Assembly: GCA_907163345.1 (NCBI GenBank) | Contig: CAJQUN010000014.1 | Location: forward strand, 5,952,001 to 6,016,000 | Direction: 5' to 3' | From: Haberlea rhodopensis | Lineage: Eukaryota; Streptophyta; Magnoliopsida; Lamiales; Gesneriaceae | DNA: 64,000 nucleotides | Part shown: piece after piece, positions 1-9,651 of the stretch | Layout of the letters: every line of letters begins with the position of its first letter | Numbering within the stretch: position 1 is the first letter of the stretch | Translations under genes and position numbers: made by a program | The notes under the pieces: generated by a model | Databases searched by the model: none | What the model was told of the DNA's origin: nothing | Seen by the model: the letters and a program-made list of their open reading frames with translations, nothing else

Positions 1-1896
1 CAACTACGTCCTCTACTATCCCCTTAGGTATGACTGTGGATTTATCAGCTAAGTGAATAACTGCGTTATTTCTTTTTAAAGGTCCCATTTTCAGTTGAGA
101 GTACATTGAGTAAGGCATGACATTTATGGACGATCCTAAATCGAGCATAGCCTTCTCAATCCTAATAGACCTAATCTCACATGGGATAAAGAACATACCT
201 GGGTCCTTGCATTTAATGGGGATGCTTCTTTGGTTATCCGCCGAAACATTTTCATTGAGCTCGACCTTGGGCTGCCCCTTGTGTTCCTTGCTTTGATCCT
301 CTTTCATAGTTTCATGCAATGGGGCTTGCTCTTTGCAGCGTGGACTCATCTCGTAGAGGCCTTTGAGTCCGGCACCTTTCCTATTGTCCTTCAATGCTTG
401 GGGGAAAGGGGGTGGTTCTCTATATTCAGAAAGTTTGGGGTACTTACCTCGTGGTTCCTCCCCTGGCATTGGCTCTTCAACATCTGTCTCTGTCTCCGTC
501 ATCTCTGCTTTCTGGGGTGGCGTCAGTACCACCTTCTCTTCAGCTGCATCTTCATTCACATTCACTGTGATAGCACTCACATTTTCCCGGGGGTTCATCT
601 CTGGTTGTGACGGTAGTCCATTTGAAATCCTTGCTTCGATCTTGCTGATTGAAGTTGCCAATTGTCCCATCTGCGTCGTCAAGCTCTGGATGCTTGCCCT
701 CGTCTCCTGTTTAAATTGTAAGCTATTTTCAGCAATAATTTTAATGCTATGTTCTAACCTGTCAGAAGGAGGGTGCACTGGCGGTGGTGGAGGTCTCTGA
801 TATGGCGGTCTATAGGGTGGAGGTTGGTTCATCTGTTGGTTACCATAGCTTTGGTTCGGATGATCTCTCCACCCTTGATTGTAGTTGTTTGGTGGATGGT
901 CATAACTTCTTTGTGGGGGGCCTGGGAATCCTCCTGCAGCATTCACGTTCTCCGTGGTTGTCTCTTGTAGTGAGGGGCATGCGTCTGTGGAATGGTTCGC
1001 AGCCAAACAGATTCCACACGGCTTTGTCTTTCCTACATTTCCACCTGCCATACCACGCACAATAAAAGTGAGGTCTATCAGTTGTTGTTCTAAGTTTGAT
1101 ATGTTTACCTCTTTTCTTTGCGGTTGTCCATGGCGCACAGATCTGAATTGTTGGGAGTTGGCCGACATGTTAGCTATCAACCTTCTAGCTTACTCCGCTG
1201 TTTTATCTATAAATGCTCCTCCGCTTGCCGCATCCACTAAGTTCCTGTCAGAAGAAAGTAAACCTTCATAAAAGTATTGGATGAGAAGGTGTTCACTTAT
1301 CTGGTGTTGTGGACAACTTGCGCACAACTTCTTGAATCTCTCCCAGTACTCGTGTAGTGATTCCTCGTAGAGCTGCTTCACACCATATATCTCTTTCCTC
1401 AAGTTCGTTGCCCTTGAAGCTGGGAAGTACTTTTCTAGGAATACTCTTTGTAAGTCAGTCCACGTGGTGATCGATCCGGATGGTAAGTAAAAGAGCCAGT
1501 ATTTTGCAGCGTCCTTTAGTGAAATGGGAATGCTCTTAGCTTTATTTGATCCTCAGTGATTCCGGTTGGCTTCATGGTAGTGCACACCACGTGGAACTCC
1601 ATCAGATGCTTATGTGGGTTTTCTCCTGCAAGACCATGAAAAGCTGGCAATAAGTGAATTAAACCAGACTTAAGTTCGAAGTTTACGTTATTTGCTAGAG
1701 CAGGGAAACTGATGCAGAGCGGTTGTTGATCCAAGTTAGGATTCGCCAACTGCCTCAAGCTTTGATTTGCAGCCATCATGGATCTCTCTTCTTCTTCAAG
1801 CAGCCTTGCTTCTCTCCTTCTCTGATGTAGCGTCCTCTCAATCTCAGGATCGTAGTGAAAATTATCTTCGTGATTGAACGATCCACCTGTACTCAT
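1..1896 (-). pseudogene. R1 gag-protease region
   Basis: Gag starts at the ATG at 1896 (MSTGGSFNHEDNFHYDPEI). The order is a basic Arg/Glu-rich N terminus, the retrotransposon gag domain (KSGLIHLLPAFHGLAGENP, then EYWERFKKLCASCPQHQI near 1350), a CCHC zinc knuckle of form CGICLAANHSTDACP (about 970-1020), a Pro-rich linker, and the start of the retropepsin-like protease near 110-170 with D-L-G intact. The frame is lost near 1520 after RAFPF and again within the C-terminal half, so no full polyprotein can be made from this copy. Gag forms the virus-like particle in the cytoplasm. The plus-strand open frames across 230-1270 are antisense shadows. Confidence 0.85.
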
Positions 1897-1957
1897 TAAC
1901 AAACCCAAGTAGTAATGCGGGATAAAAAAAAAAAATCGACACAAATAAATGTTGCCT

Positions 1958-1975
1958 TCCCCGGCAACGGCGCCA
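1958..1975 (-). other. Primer-binding site of R1 (tRNA-Asp)
   Basis: On the minus strand this reads TGGCGCCGTTGCCGGGGA, an 18/18 match to the complement of the 3' end of plant tRNA-Asp (GTC) including CCA. It lies 5 bases inside the LTR and would prime minus-strand DNA synthesis. Confidence 0.92.
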
Positions 1976-1980
1976 AAATT

Positions 1981-3463
1981 TGGTAGCGTTTATCTTGTAC
2001 GCCCAAATTAACCCTTCTTCAGTTAATGACAAAAATATGTAGTAGTGGAAGTAGGGATCGATCTCACAGGGAAGGTAAATTTATTTCGTGCCAAAAACGA
2101 ATAGTAACAAAGGGGGTTTTAGGATGAATGATTACTACTAAGCAAATTCTATAATTAAACTAATTAACGAGATTAACTAAGATGATTTAAACTTATGAGA
2201 ACGAAGCGATTCTTGGTTTCCAGGTAACCGTACTTTATCTTTTAGTCATCAAATCAAAACATTCGAATTCTTCCAATTATCTATCGATTGCAAATTCAAT
2301 TCCTACTCATCTTATTCGTAGTCAAAGAGAAAACAGCATTTAATTCAACCCTTACCAAATCTCTAATCACCACTACAGCCGTTAATGATTAAATCAATGA
2401 TAGTTTCAAAACTAATGAGTTGGACAAATCTAATCAATGAAAACTACAGCCGTTAAAATTGATTACTCAACCGTTTCTCCTAAGAATTCAATAACACCTA
2501 CAGCCGGTTAATTATTGATCTTAGTTGTTTCTTAACAAACTATCGATTATGCAATTGAATATTAGGTGATCGGTCTAATACACAAACACAACAATCATGG
2601 AATTCGAAATTTGAGAAACAAATTGAAATCGAAATCTAATTCAACAATCAAACCAAATTCTCATAAAAGATTTAAATCCAAAAGTAGGTATCCCTTCAAC
2701 CAAGAATCAAAGGGTTTTAGCCTAGCATAATTAAATCTAAAAACAATAAAAATTCGATGGAAAACATTAAATAAATAAAGGAAAAGAAATTACTAATATA
2801 AATCACGATTCCGGCTTGTCGATTCCGGTTCCGTTCTTCGTTGTTCTTGAAGAAAACTTGAAAGAAAATTAATCTAAAATCTCTAATTATTCTAAAGTAT
2901 GAAAAACTATCAAAAACTCAATGATAATTCGAGTTATGGGGGTTGGTGGCTGATAAAATAGGTTACAATCTTTTAAACATGGTAAAAGACCTAATTTCCT
3001 AATTTTCGGACTCTTCGGCGATCGATCGCCTTGAATGTGGCGATCGATCGCTGCATTATTTTTTTTCGGAAAAACCCTTGAGGCGATCGATCGCTATAAA
3101 GTGGCGATCGATCGCCGAGCTCCAGTAGACTTTGGCGATCGATCGCCACTTCTTCGCGATCGATCGCTGACCCGTAAATTTTGATGCAAAAGTTTCTGTC
3201 CATAGGCGATCGATTTCCTCTTCCGGGCGATCGATTGCCACCTCCAAAATTACATTTTTGCCCTTTTCTTGATCAACTTTTAGTCCTTGTCATGTCCATG
3301 TCTCTTCTTCGTCTTTACACATCGTTTTTAGCTCGTTTTCTTCGATTGTACCTACAATTACACAAATATACGATTAGGTAGCATACGTATCAAATTATCT
3401 ATCAAAACCTACCAAATCGTAGACAATTAAGCACTAAAGATGTGTCTATTTGTAGTCACATCA
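1981..3463 (-). repeat. 5' LTR of R1
   Basis: The LTR is 1483 bp, bounded by TGGTAGCG at 1981 and CACATCA at 3463 on the plus strand. It belongs to the same family as the two LTRs of R4 and solo LTR R15, sharing the terminal stretch TAGTCACATCA and the inner end with GCGTTTATC. U3 is at the high-coordinate side and holds the palindrome array at 3018-3238. Confidence 0.9.
3018..3238. promoter_or_regulatory. U3 array of GCGATCGATCGC palindromes (R1)
   Basis: Six perfect 12-bp palindromes GCGATCGATCGC start at 3018, 3040, 3083, 3104, 3135 and 3156, followed by two decayed copies at 3206 and 3227. They form four doublets with start-to-start spacing 22, 21, 21 and 21 bp. One such 12-mer is expected less than once in 64 kb of random sequence. 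Function is unknown; the position in U3 suggests a cis-regulatory role. Confidence 0.85.
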
Positions 3464-3672
3464 GCTTCCCAGCTTTCCAGTTCCCGCCAAAGCCACACTT
3501 TGCACCATATCGGTCGCATGCACCCCCACCTTCTGAATACCCACCATTTCCGCCATATCAGGGCGCGGAGCATCACTACCCAGTTCCCCCTCCGGAGCAT
3601 GATGAGGACGATGATCAGTGACGATCGTTGTCATGGTATGTGTTTTTTGCCATCGCATTTATTTTTCTTGTT

Positions 3673-3716
3673 CATTGAGGGCAATGCACATATTAAGTTT
3701 GGGGGGGGGGGGGGGG
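3673..3716 (+). other. Hairpin plus second polypurine tract (R2)
   Basis: CATTGAGGGCAATG (3673-3686) can form a CATTG/CAATG stem. Eight bases later comes AAGTTT followed by 16 G (3701-3716). The same pair of signals occurs in R4, R9 and R13, in each case well upstream of the terminal polypurine tract. It could be a central-PPT-like priming site; this is inference. Confidence 0.7.
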
Positions 3717-4233
3717 TTTGTGTATTTGTATATATTTTGTTTTTGCATTCTACTACTTGTTTTTGCATTCTGCTACTTGTCTTGTTTCTTTTCCTTGCAT
3801 GACTGCACATTTCTGAGACTAATTCGTCCTTGAGCGCTATCACAAAAATTTTTTTAGAAAATGAGTTATTATTGAGAAATGATGAGTTGGATTTGCAATG
3901 GTACGACATGATGAAATTAATCCCCATCTAGATAGGAGTCATGAAATTTTTTAACTTGTTTGTATATATGCTTTTTTGAACTTATATCAAAATTGAGGAA
4001 TACTTTGAGTACAATTTGAGTCATGATTGAATAAAGTGAAAACTTGTGTTAACTAGGATTTGTCTTGAGTATCTTAGAAAACTCTACAATCTACTTGAAA
4101 GCACTTTGAGGCGAAATGTATAATTAGGAACTTAACTTGGAGATGATTTAGACGATCTTTGGACCGTTTGAGCCTTTCAAGCTTACCTTGTTTACATCAT
4201 TCCTTAGTGTCCCCTCTTGAGCTTTATGGAAAA

Positions 4234-4271
4234 GAATGGTATATGCATTGCATATAATTAGACCCCCATTC
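4234..4271 (+). other. Conserved nested hairpin in 3' non-coding RNA (R2)
   Basis: Outer stem GAATGG (4234-4239) pairs with CCATTC (4266-4271). An inner perfect stem TATATGC/GCATATA (4240-4246, 4250-4256) with loop ATT stacks directly on it, and a 9-base bulge lies on the 3' side. Equivalent structures with different stem sequences occur in R4, R9 and R13. Confidence 0.7.
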
Positions 4272-5190
4272 GACAATTTTTTGGCTAACTCATTATACCT
4301 ACCTTGGATTGAACCTAAATAAAGAATTTTATCCGTCCCTAAGGGAGTATAATGAATCTCATTCATTGCACTAAATTGTTACATGTTGATGAGTTCATTG
4401 AAAAATTTTGATGAATGAGAAAAAGAAAAAGATAGACAAAGAGCCTTGAAAAGAAAAAAATAAACATATAAGACCCAAAGTGGCCAAGGCTGGAAAAAGT
4501 TGAAGAGAAGCTCAATGTTATGCGAGAAGATTTTGAACTGATTCTATTATACTCTCTCCTTTGCTTCTATCCTACCTTTTCTTTGGAGCCGACACCAAAA
4601 GGCCTAACGTTATAAGCTTTAAAGACCTTCTGATCCAAGTCTAGGGAATAATTACATTAGTGGAGAAGCACTGGATAGTAGATTTGTAGAGTAATCCAAA
4701 GTAATCTTGACTTTGAGTTTTTATGGCACATGTTGATCTTAAAGATATGTATATAACTCATGTTTGACAATAGCACACACACACGTTCCGATATTGCGAT
4801 GTACTGTTTAGCTTAGGAGAAAGTGCTTCCTGTTGAACTTTGAATGACTCTCATTGATGTGTAAGTGGGATTGCTGAGCTTGTACGCTATGTTGTGATGA
4901 TGATTTATTCAAAGTATTAAGTTTAACTCTACTTTTTGAGCTTATTGCTTGCTCGAGGACGATCAAGTCCAAGTTTGGGGGAGTTGATAGGCTTAGTTTT
5001 TACGTGTTTTTAGCTGTAATTTCTTCCCGTTTTTCGTACTTTTTCCTGGATGATATTATGCTTTTTGGTGTTTCTTTGTTTGTTTCAGGAAAATAGGTCG
5101 GAAATGGAAGAAATGAGCTAAAATGAAGAAAACGGGTGAAATCGAGGCGAAAAAGAGATCAAATGAAGAAGTTGGATTTTTCGGAGCTTC

Positions 5191-5428
5191 GATCGATCGA
5201 GATTAGTTCTCGATCGATCGAGCCAGGCAGAGTGTTGAGAAGCAAAGTTTTCAAAGCACCGATCGATCGAGATTTTGTTTCGATCGATCGATCGAGGCAG
5301 AGACATCAGCACCAATTTTATCGAAGGATCGATCGATCGGAAGGATAATCTCGATCGATAGAGCGAGGCAGTGATTTTCAAAGACTGAAACAGTGCACCG
5401 ATCGATCGGACGAAATTCTCGATTGATC
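5191..5428. promoter_or_regulatory. U3 array of GATCGATC palindrome doublets (R2)
   Basis: GATCGATC words begin at 5191, 5212, 5261, 5282, about 5331, 5353, 5400 and 5421, giving four doublets spaced 21-22 bp and a doublet-to-doublet period of 70, 70 and 69 bp. Flanks extend the palindrome to CTCGATCGATCGAG. Each doublet can also fold as a hairpin with a short loop. The array ends 56 bp before a TATA-like box. Confidence 0.85.
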
Positions 5429-5483
5429 GATACGCAAATTCTGGAAAATCTTATCTTCCATTTTTGAATTGATTCTCGGTGGC

Positions 5484-5491
5484 TACAAATA
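5484..5491 (+). promoter_or_regulatory. TATA-like box of R2 LTR
   Basis: TACAAATATGGAT lies just after the palindrome array. The core AAATATGGAT recurs in the R8 and R16 LTRs at the same relative position. Confidence 0.5.
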
Positions 5492-6545
5492 TGGATCATT
5501 TCCATATCATGAGATATCAGATCTAAGAGGGAAAAACCACCGAAAAACACACACACAAACCCTAGCAGCCGCCTGGAAGAGCCGAGAGGAAGTCATCTTC
5601 TCCGTTCTTTGTCCAAGCTTGAGCCAACAATTTCCGGAGTGCAAGGAAGGAGCAAGAGAAGAAATCACGGTGCAACGCACGGATTCATTCCAGCCGTTTA
5701 TCGTATTTCTAAACTTTGATTTATTTTATTTTCATTTTCATTTGATGTTTTTGAGGTCGAGAGACGATTAAACTTCTTATGTAATTGACTTGAATTGAAT
5801 CTAGTTTATTTTATTGAGTTTTAGTGAAATTGTGTTTCATTTATTGATTCGTTCGTGTTTGAGTGGATTGAGTTCTTATGTTCATGAATTAAACGCTTAT
5901 TAAGATCAAAGCCTAGCTAACTTTGGTTGAAATCTGTGAGTTATAACCGAGATCGAGAGATAACGTTATAATACGCTAAATTAATTCATGGTGTATGTTA
6001 AGATTGAGATCGAGAGATGAAATCGCACACGTGAGAACTTTGAATCGAGAGATTTAGAGTAACGAGGTTTTGAAGATTTATGCAATATTGGATTAGTAAA
6101 TAGGTGCACGAGAGTGACTTGTTCTAATTTGATATTAGTTTCTTTACAGCTCGAGAGAGTGTATTGAAGATCATTGAAAATCTTTCACCTTAAGAATCAA
6201 TTGTTTGGTACATGCCTATTCAAACGAATCTTTGGAGAGAACATAGTTGAACGAAAAGCGAGATAAATTTCTCTAGCGAATTACCTTTGCATATCCGGAA
6301 CCCGATCAATTTTATTTCATTCTTGTGCTTTAGTTCTAGTTCCGTTTAAATTAATCTACCGCCGTTTAAATCGTAGGCTAAATATAATTTTGCTAGTCTT
6401 ATTTGGTACTTATACATTAGTCTCTGTGGATTCGATAACCTTTACTTTCATTTCACTATACTAAAACTTGACAACCTTGCACTTGCGATAGAATCGCTTC
6501 ACACTACACTTTGAAATATTTTCTGTTTAAAAAAATAAGTGGTCA

Positions 6546-6746
6546 CAATTGCACTTGTGTTGTCGCAAAAGATTGGTGACTCAGCAGCTTGAATGCCATA
6601 GTCTCTGAGCTGAAGTTGAACCCAGAGCATTTGAGCGCTACAGCTTCCGGCGGCAAGATATTCTGCCTCAGTTGTGGATGTGGCAATCGACGTTTGCTTC
6701 TTGCTAAACCATGAGATCAATATTTCAGAATTGACAAGTTCCACTG
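6546..6746 (-). pseudogene. R3 RNase H, C-terminal part
   Basis: The minus strand encodes the end of a copia RNase H, with motifs ILISWFSKKQTSIATST, TEAEYLAAGSCSAQMLW and FCDNTSAI. It continues the fragment at 13782-13957: after removal of R4 and one TSD copy the joint reads RKSTSGTCQF, the usual copia sequence. A stop lies just after CQF. The C terminus is cut by the end of the R2 LTR at 6545. RNase H removes the RNA template during reverse transcription. Confidence 0.85.
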
Positions 6747-6751
6747 GTGCT

Positions 6752-8287
6752 TGGTGTGCGTTTATCGCGTACGCCTAAATTAACCCTTTCAAGTTAATAA
6801 CAGTAATAAATGTAGTAGCGTGAGTAGGGATCGATCCCAAGAGGAAGGCTATATATTTGTGTTAACTTATGCAAACGAAAATAAAAAGGGGTTTTTGAAA
6901 TCAATTGAATTAACTACTACTATGATGCAAAATTAAACTAGATGAATTAACTTATGAGGAAAGTGTGATTCTCGGTTTTCGGTTAACTTTACAATTGGTG
7001 TTTACTATCTTGATCATCGATCTTCACAAATGGTTCAATTTCCATATGAATATTCATTGTGGACGTTTAATCCAATAATCAAAGTCATATCTCACCTTAA
7101 GTTTAGTTAAGTAGCCCAAGCGTTCTAGTTTAACCATTATCAAACAATCAATCAAAATACAAGCGATTAAGATTTAAATCGATGATAGCATATGAATAGT
7201 GAGATCGATGAAGCTAAACAACATAATCCAAGCGTCTATGTTTAATCTAGTCAATTATTTTTCCTAAGAATTTAACAAACTCACAAGCGGAATTTAATTA
7301 ATCTTAGTTGCTTCGTAAATTAGAGGGATCAAACGATTCCATATTTGATATCTAATTTAGCAATAAATTATATGAACAATAGCTAGGTGATCAATCCAAC
7401 AATCATGCATAACAATTTTGACAATCAAAATCAGAAAAACAATTGATACTCAATGAAAATCAACAATCAAAACTTATCTCACAAGAATCGTAAACATCCA
7501 ATGTATCGTCTTCCTCAACCGAGAATCACAAAAGTATTTAGCTACTCATAACTAGATTAAAAACAATCAAAATTAATCTAGAAAGCATCAAACTAATAGG
7601 AAAAGAAAAAGTTACTAAAAGGAATCACGATTCCGGAGTGTCGATTCCGTCCTCGTTCTTTGAGAGTTCTTCACAAAAATTGAAAGAAAAATTATTCTAA
7701 AATCTAAAAATTATTTCTAAAGTCTGAATTCTTCTCCAATGAGGCTGAAATTTCGAGTTATAGAGGTTAGGAGGCTGAGGGGTAGGTTAGAAATCATGTA
7801 AGAATGAAAGAAATCAAGAATCCAAGCTTTCCAAAACTCTGATGGCGATCTATCGCCAGCCTTTATTTTTCAGGCAGAATGTATCGGCGATCGATCGCGG
7901 ATTTTGCCGATCGATCGCGGATTTTTGAGGTTTTCTGGCGAGTTTCGTATTTTGGCCATAACTTTCTCATACAAACTCCGAATTCGACGAACCAGCTGTC
8001 CACTCGAAGATACCTCAAAGTTCTACAACGTGTCAATGGACCACATTTGCAAAACTTGGCTCGAACATATATAAATGTGAGGAGAAAGGAGCAACATGTG
8101 TCTTAAATTCTGGTTTTCCCTCTTTTCTTTAACTTTATTCCTTCTTTCATCATTTTAGCTTGATTTCTTCACCTTTTTCTACATTTACACAAATATACGA
8201 TTAGGTAGCATATGTATCAAATTCATCAAAACATACCAAATCGTAAACAATTAAACTCAATAGATGTGTCTATTTCTAGTCACATCA
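6752..8287 (-). repeat. 3' LTR of R4
   Basis: The LTR is 1536 bp, from TGGTGTGCG to CACATCA. It is nearly identical to the partner at 12285-13776, differing mainly by small indels and by palindrome copy number. The polypurine tract (minus-strand GAGGGAGTTTG) abuts it at 8288. Confidence 0.92.
7845..7918. promoter_or_regulatory. U3 palindromes in R4 3' LTR
   Basis: Three GCGATC-type palindromes start at 7845 (one mismatch), 7887 and 7907, spaced 42 and 20 bp. The last copy is absent from the sister LTR. Confidence 0.8.
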
Positions 8288-9019
8288 AACTCCCTCATAC
8301 TTAATCTTTACTCGACCTCGAGTAATCAGACTAAATTACAATCTTTTTGCTTTGGCTCATAGCATCATAACAAATTAACTTGTCCGCACTTTAATGCCTC
8401 AACAATCTCAAACGTGCATAGTAATGAAAGGCGGTGAAAAGTTAACAATGGAACAAGTTCAATCCCTAAACATCTCATACTTAACAAAGTAGTGAACGTG
8501 TGTGTGTGGTCATAAACAAGTGTTGTGTACAAATTATAGATCCAAAGGAAGCAAATCCACAATAGTTCAAGTCATACACTAACACAGTATAAGCTTACTT
8601 GCACACTCTTCTCCACTATCTTAGCCACTTTGCAAACATAAATCAAGTAGGTCTTTATTAGCTTGTAGCTTGGCCTAGGTATTGACTTATAAAAGAAAGG
8701 AAAAAGACATGTCAAACAAGAGAGTTTGATGATATGCACACTAAAAGCTTCTCTTCTTGCTTGAATTTTTCAACTTTTATTTCAACATTTTTCTTCATTT
8801 GTGCCTTGGCTCCCCTTGGAGTCATTTTTTTATCTATTTTCTCAAGGCATCCCTTTTCTTTCATGCATTACATTCTTTTCATATTGAAGCTCACAAATAT
8901 TTTAATCATTGAATACTTAAGTGCATGTGAATGAAACACATCATACTCCCTTCAAAGGTATGGATAGAATTCATATTTAGGCTCATTAGGGAATGATGAT
9001 AAGCTAGTCAAAGAATATC

Positions 9020-9057
9020 GAATGGGGGTCTTTTGTATGCTTAGCATGCAACCATTC
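9020..9057 (-). other. Conserved nested hairpin (R4)
   Basis: On the minus strand GAATGG pairs with CCATTC. The inner stem is TTGCATGC/GCATACAA with loop TAA (7 of 8 pairs, one C-A mismatch), and the 3' bulge is 7 bases ending in ACCC. The architecture is that of R2 but the inner-stem sequence differs. Confidence 0.7.
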
Positions 9058-9520
9058 TTTTGCATTAAAGCTCAAAAAGGGTACTAGTGATTGATTTTCT
9101 TTACATGGTAGGCTTGAAAGGCTCAAACGCATCAATGATTGCCTATATCACTTTCATGTTGGCAAGTAGTCTAGACATACGCCTCAAAGAGCATGTAGTT
9201 AATTCTAACATGTATTAGAGACTTCTTAAGACTATCATAAAATTTACACAATCTTCACTAAGCTATGCACACTTCACAAGTCATGACAATAATGTGCTCA
9301 AAATATTCAACTACTAAGTTAAAGTAAAATTTGCATTAGAGTTCAAAGTGTTCCAAGGTTAACAATTCACCTTTGTTCAAAAGCATGCATGATATCAATT
9401 AGGTGTCATCATGAGCTAGTGATTCTAAGCATGTGTTCATTACTAACTATGAGCTCAAAATTTTCAAATTTTTCGATTTTTTTTTATAAAATAAAAAAAA
9501 CATTAACACACCACTAATCC

Positions 9521-9555
9521 CTCCCCCATACTTAAATCTTACATTGTCCCCAATG
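9521..9555 (-). other. Hairpin plus second polypurine tract (R4)
   Basis: On the minus strand CATTGGGGACAATG (9555-9542) is followed by AAGTATGGGGGAG (9533-9521). This is the same arrangement as in R2, R9 and R13. Confidence 0.7.
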
Positions 9556-9635
9556 TAAGGTAAAAATACAAGAAAAGAGAAAAGTATAACTACTAAAGCA
9601 ATTAAAATAAAAGGGAGAAAGGAAACTAACTCCCC

Positions 9636-9651
9636 TTGGGTTGCCTCCCAA
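9636..9651 (-). other. TTGGGAGGCAACCCAA motif (R4)
   Basis: This 16-mer has TTGGG/CCCAA arms and is identical in R9 (34558) and R13 (54456), always at the end of the coding region. It marks the place where the deleted pol would have ended. Confidence 0.75.

Larger units (their letters stand above)
1..3463 (-). mobile_element. R1: Athila-like Ty3/gypsy element, 5' part
   Basis: This is the 5' half of a minus-strand LTR retrotransposon cut by the left window edge. In element order it has an LTR (3463 down to 1981), a primer-binding site matching tRNA-Asp (1975-1958), gag from 1896 downward, and the start of an aspartic protease near the window edge. The protease motif reads DLGSSINVMP, the Athila/Tat type, with the catalytic Asp kept. 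R1 sits in the 3' non-coding part of element R2. The five bases next to its LTR are GCTTC (3464-3468), so the partner TSD should lie left of the window. Family assignment is from established motifs; completeness cannot be judged. Confidence 0.85.
3464..6545 (+). mobile_element. R2: Athila-like Ty3/gypsy element, 3' end
   Basis: This is the 3' end of a plus-strand element: a non-coding tail (3464-4984) and the 3' LTR (4985-6545). The upstream part was separated by the insertion of R1 at 3463/3464 and lies outside the window. The tail resembles the tail of R9: a GACGATG-rich end, a hairpin plus purine tract at 3673-3716, and the nested hairpin at 4234-4271. The LTR runs into the RNase H coding sequence of copia R3, so R2 inserted into R3. 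No gene lies in 3464-4984. Confidence 0.8.
4985..6545 (+). repeat. 3' LTR of R2
   Basis: The LTR is about 1561 bp, from TGATAGG at 4985 to GGTCA at 6545. The terminal polypurine tract AAGTTTGGGGGAG (4971-4983) directly precedes it. It is related to R5, R13 and R16 (shared end region with CACTTGCGAT and ACTAAAACTTGACA). The right edge was set by comparison with R13 and by where the R3 reading frame resumes; the TSD partner is outside the window. Confidence 0.8.
8288..9635 (-). other. R4 3' non-coding tail
   Basis: This 1.35-kb stretch lies between the protease remnant and the 3' LTR and has no coding sequence I can support. It holds the nested hairpin at 9020-9057, the second polypurine tract at 9521-9555, and many short blocks (GAGCCTTTC, TTGAGCTTTA) shared with the tails of R2, R9 and R13. 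Confidence 0.75.

Noticed and set aside
230..1271. Overlapping plus-strand open frames of 65-145 codons
   Set aside because: They are antisense to the R1 gag, which has recognisable domains on the minus strand. The same pattern recurs at 10386-11568 over R4 gag.
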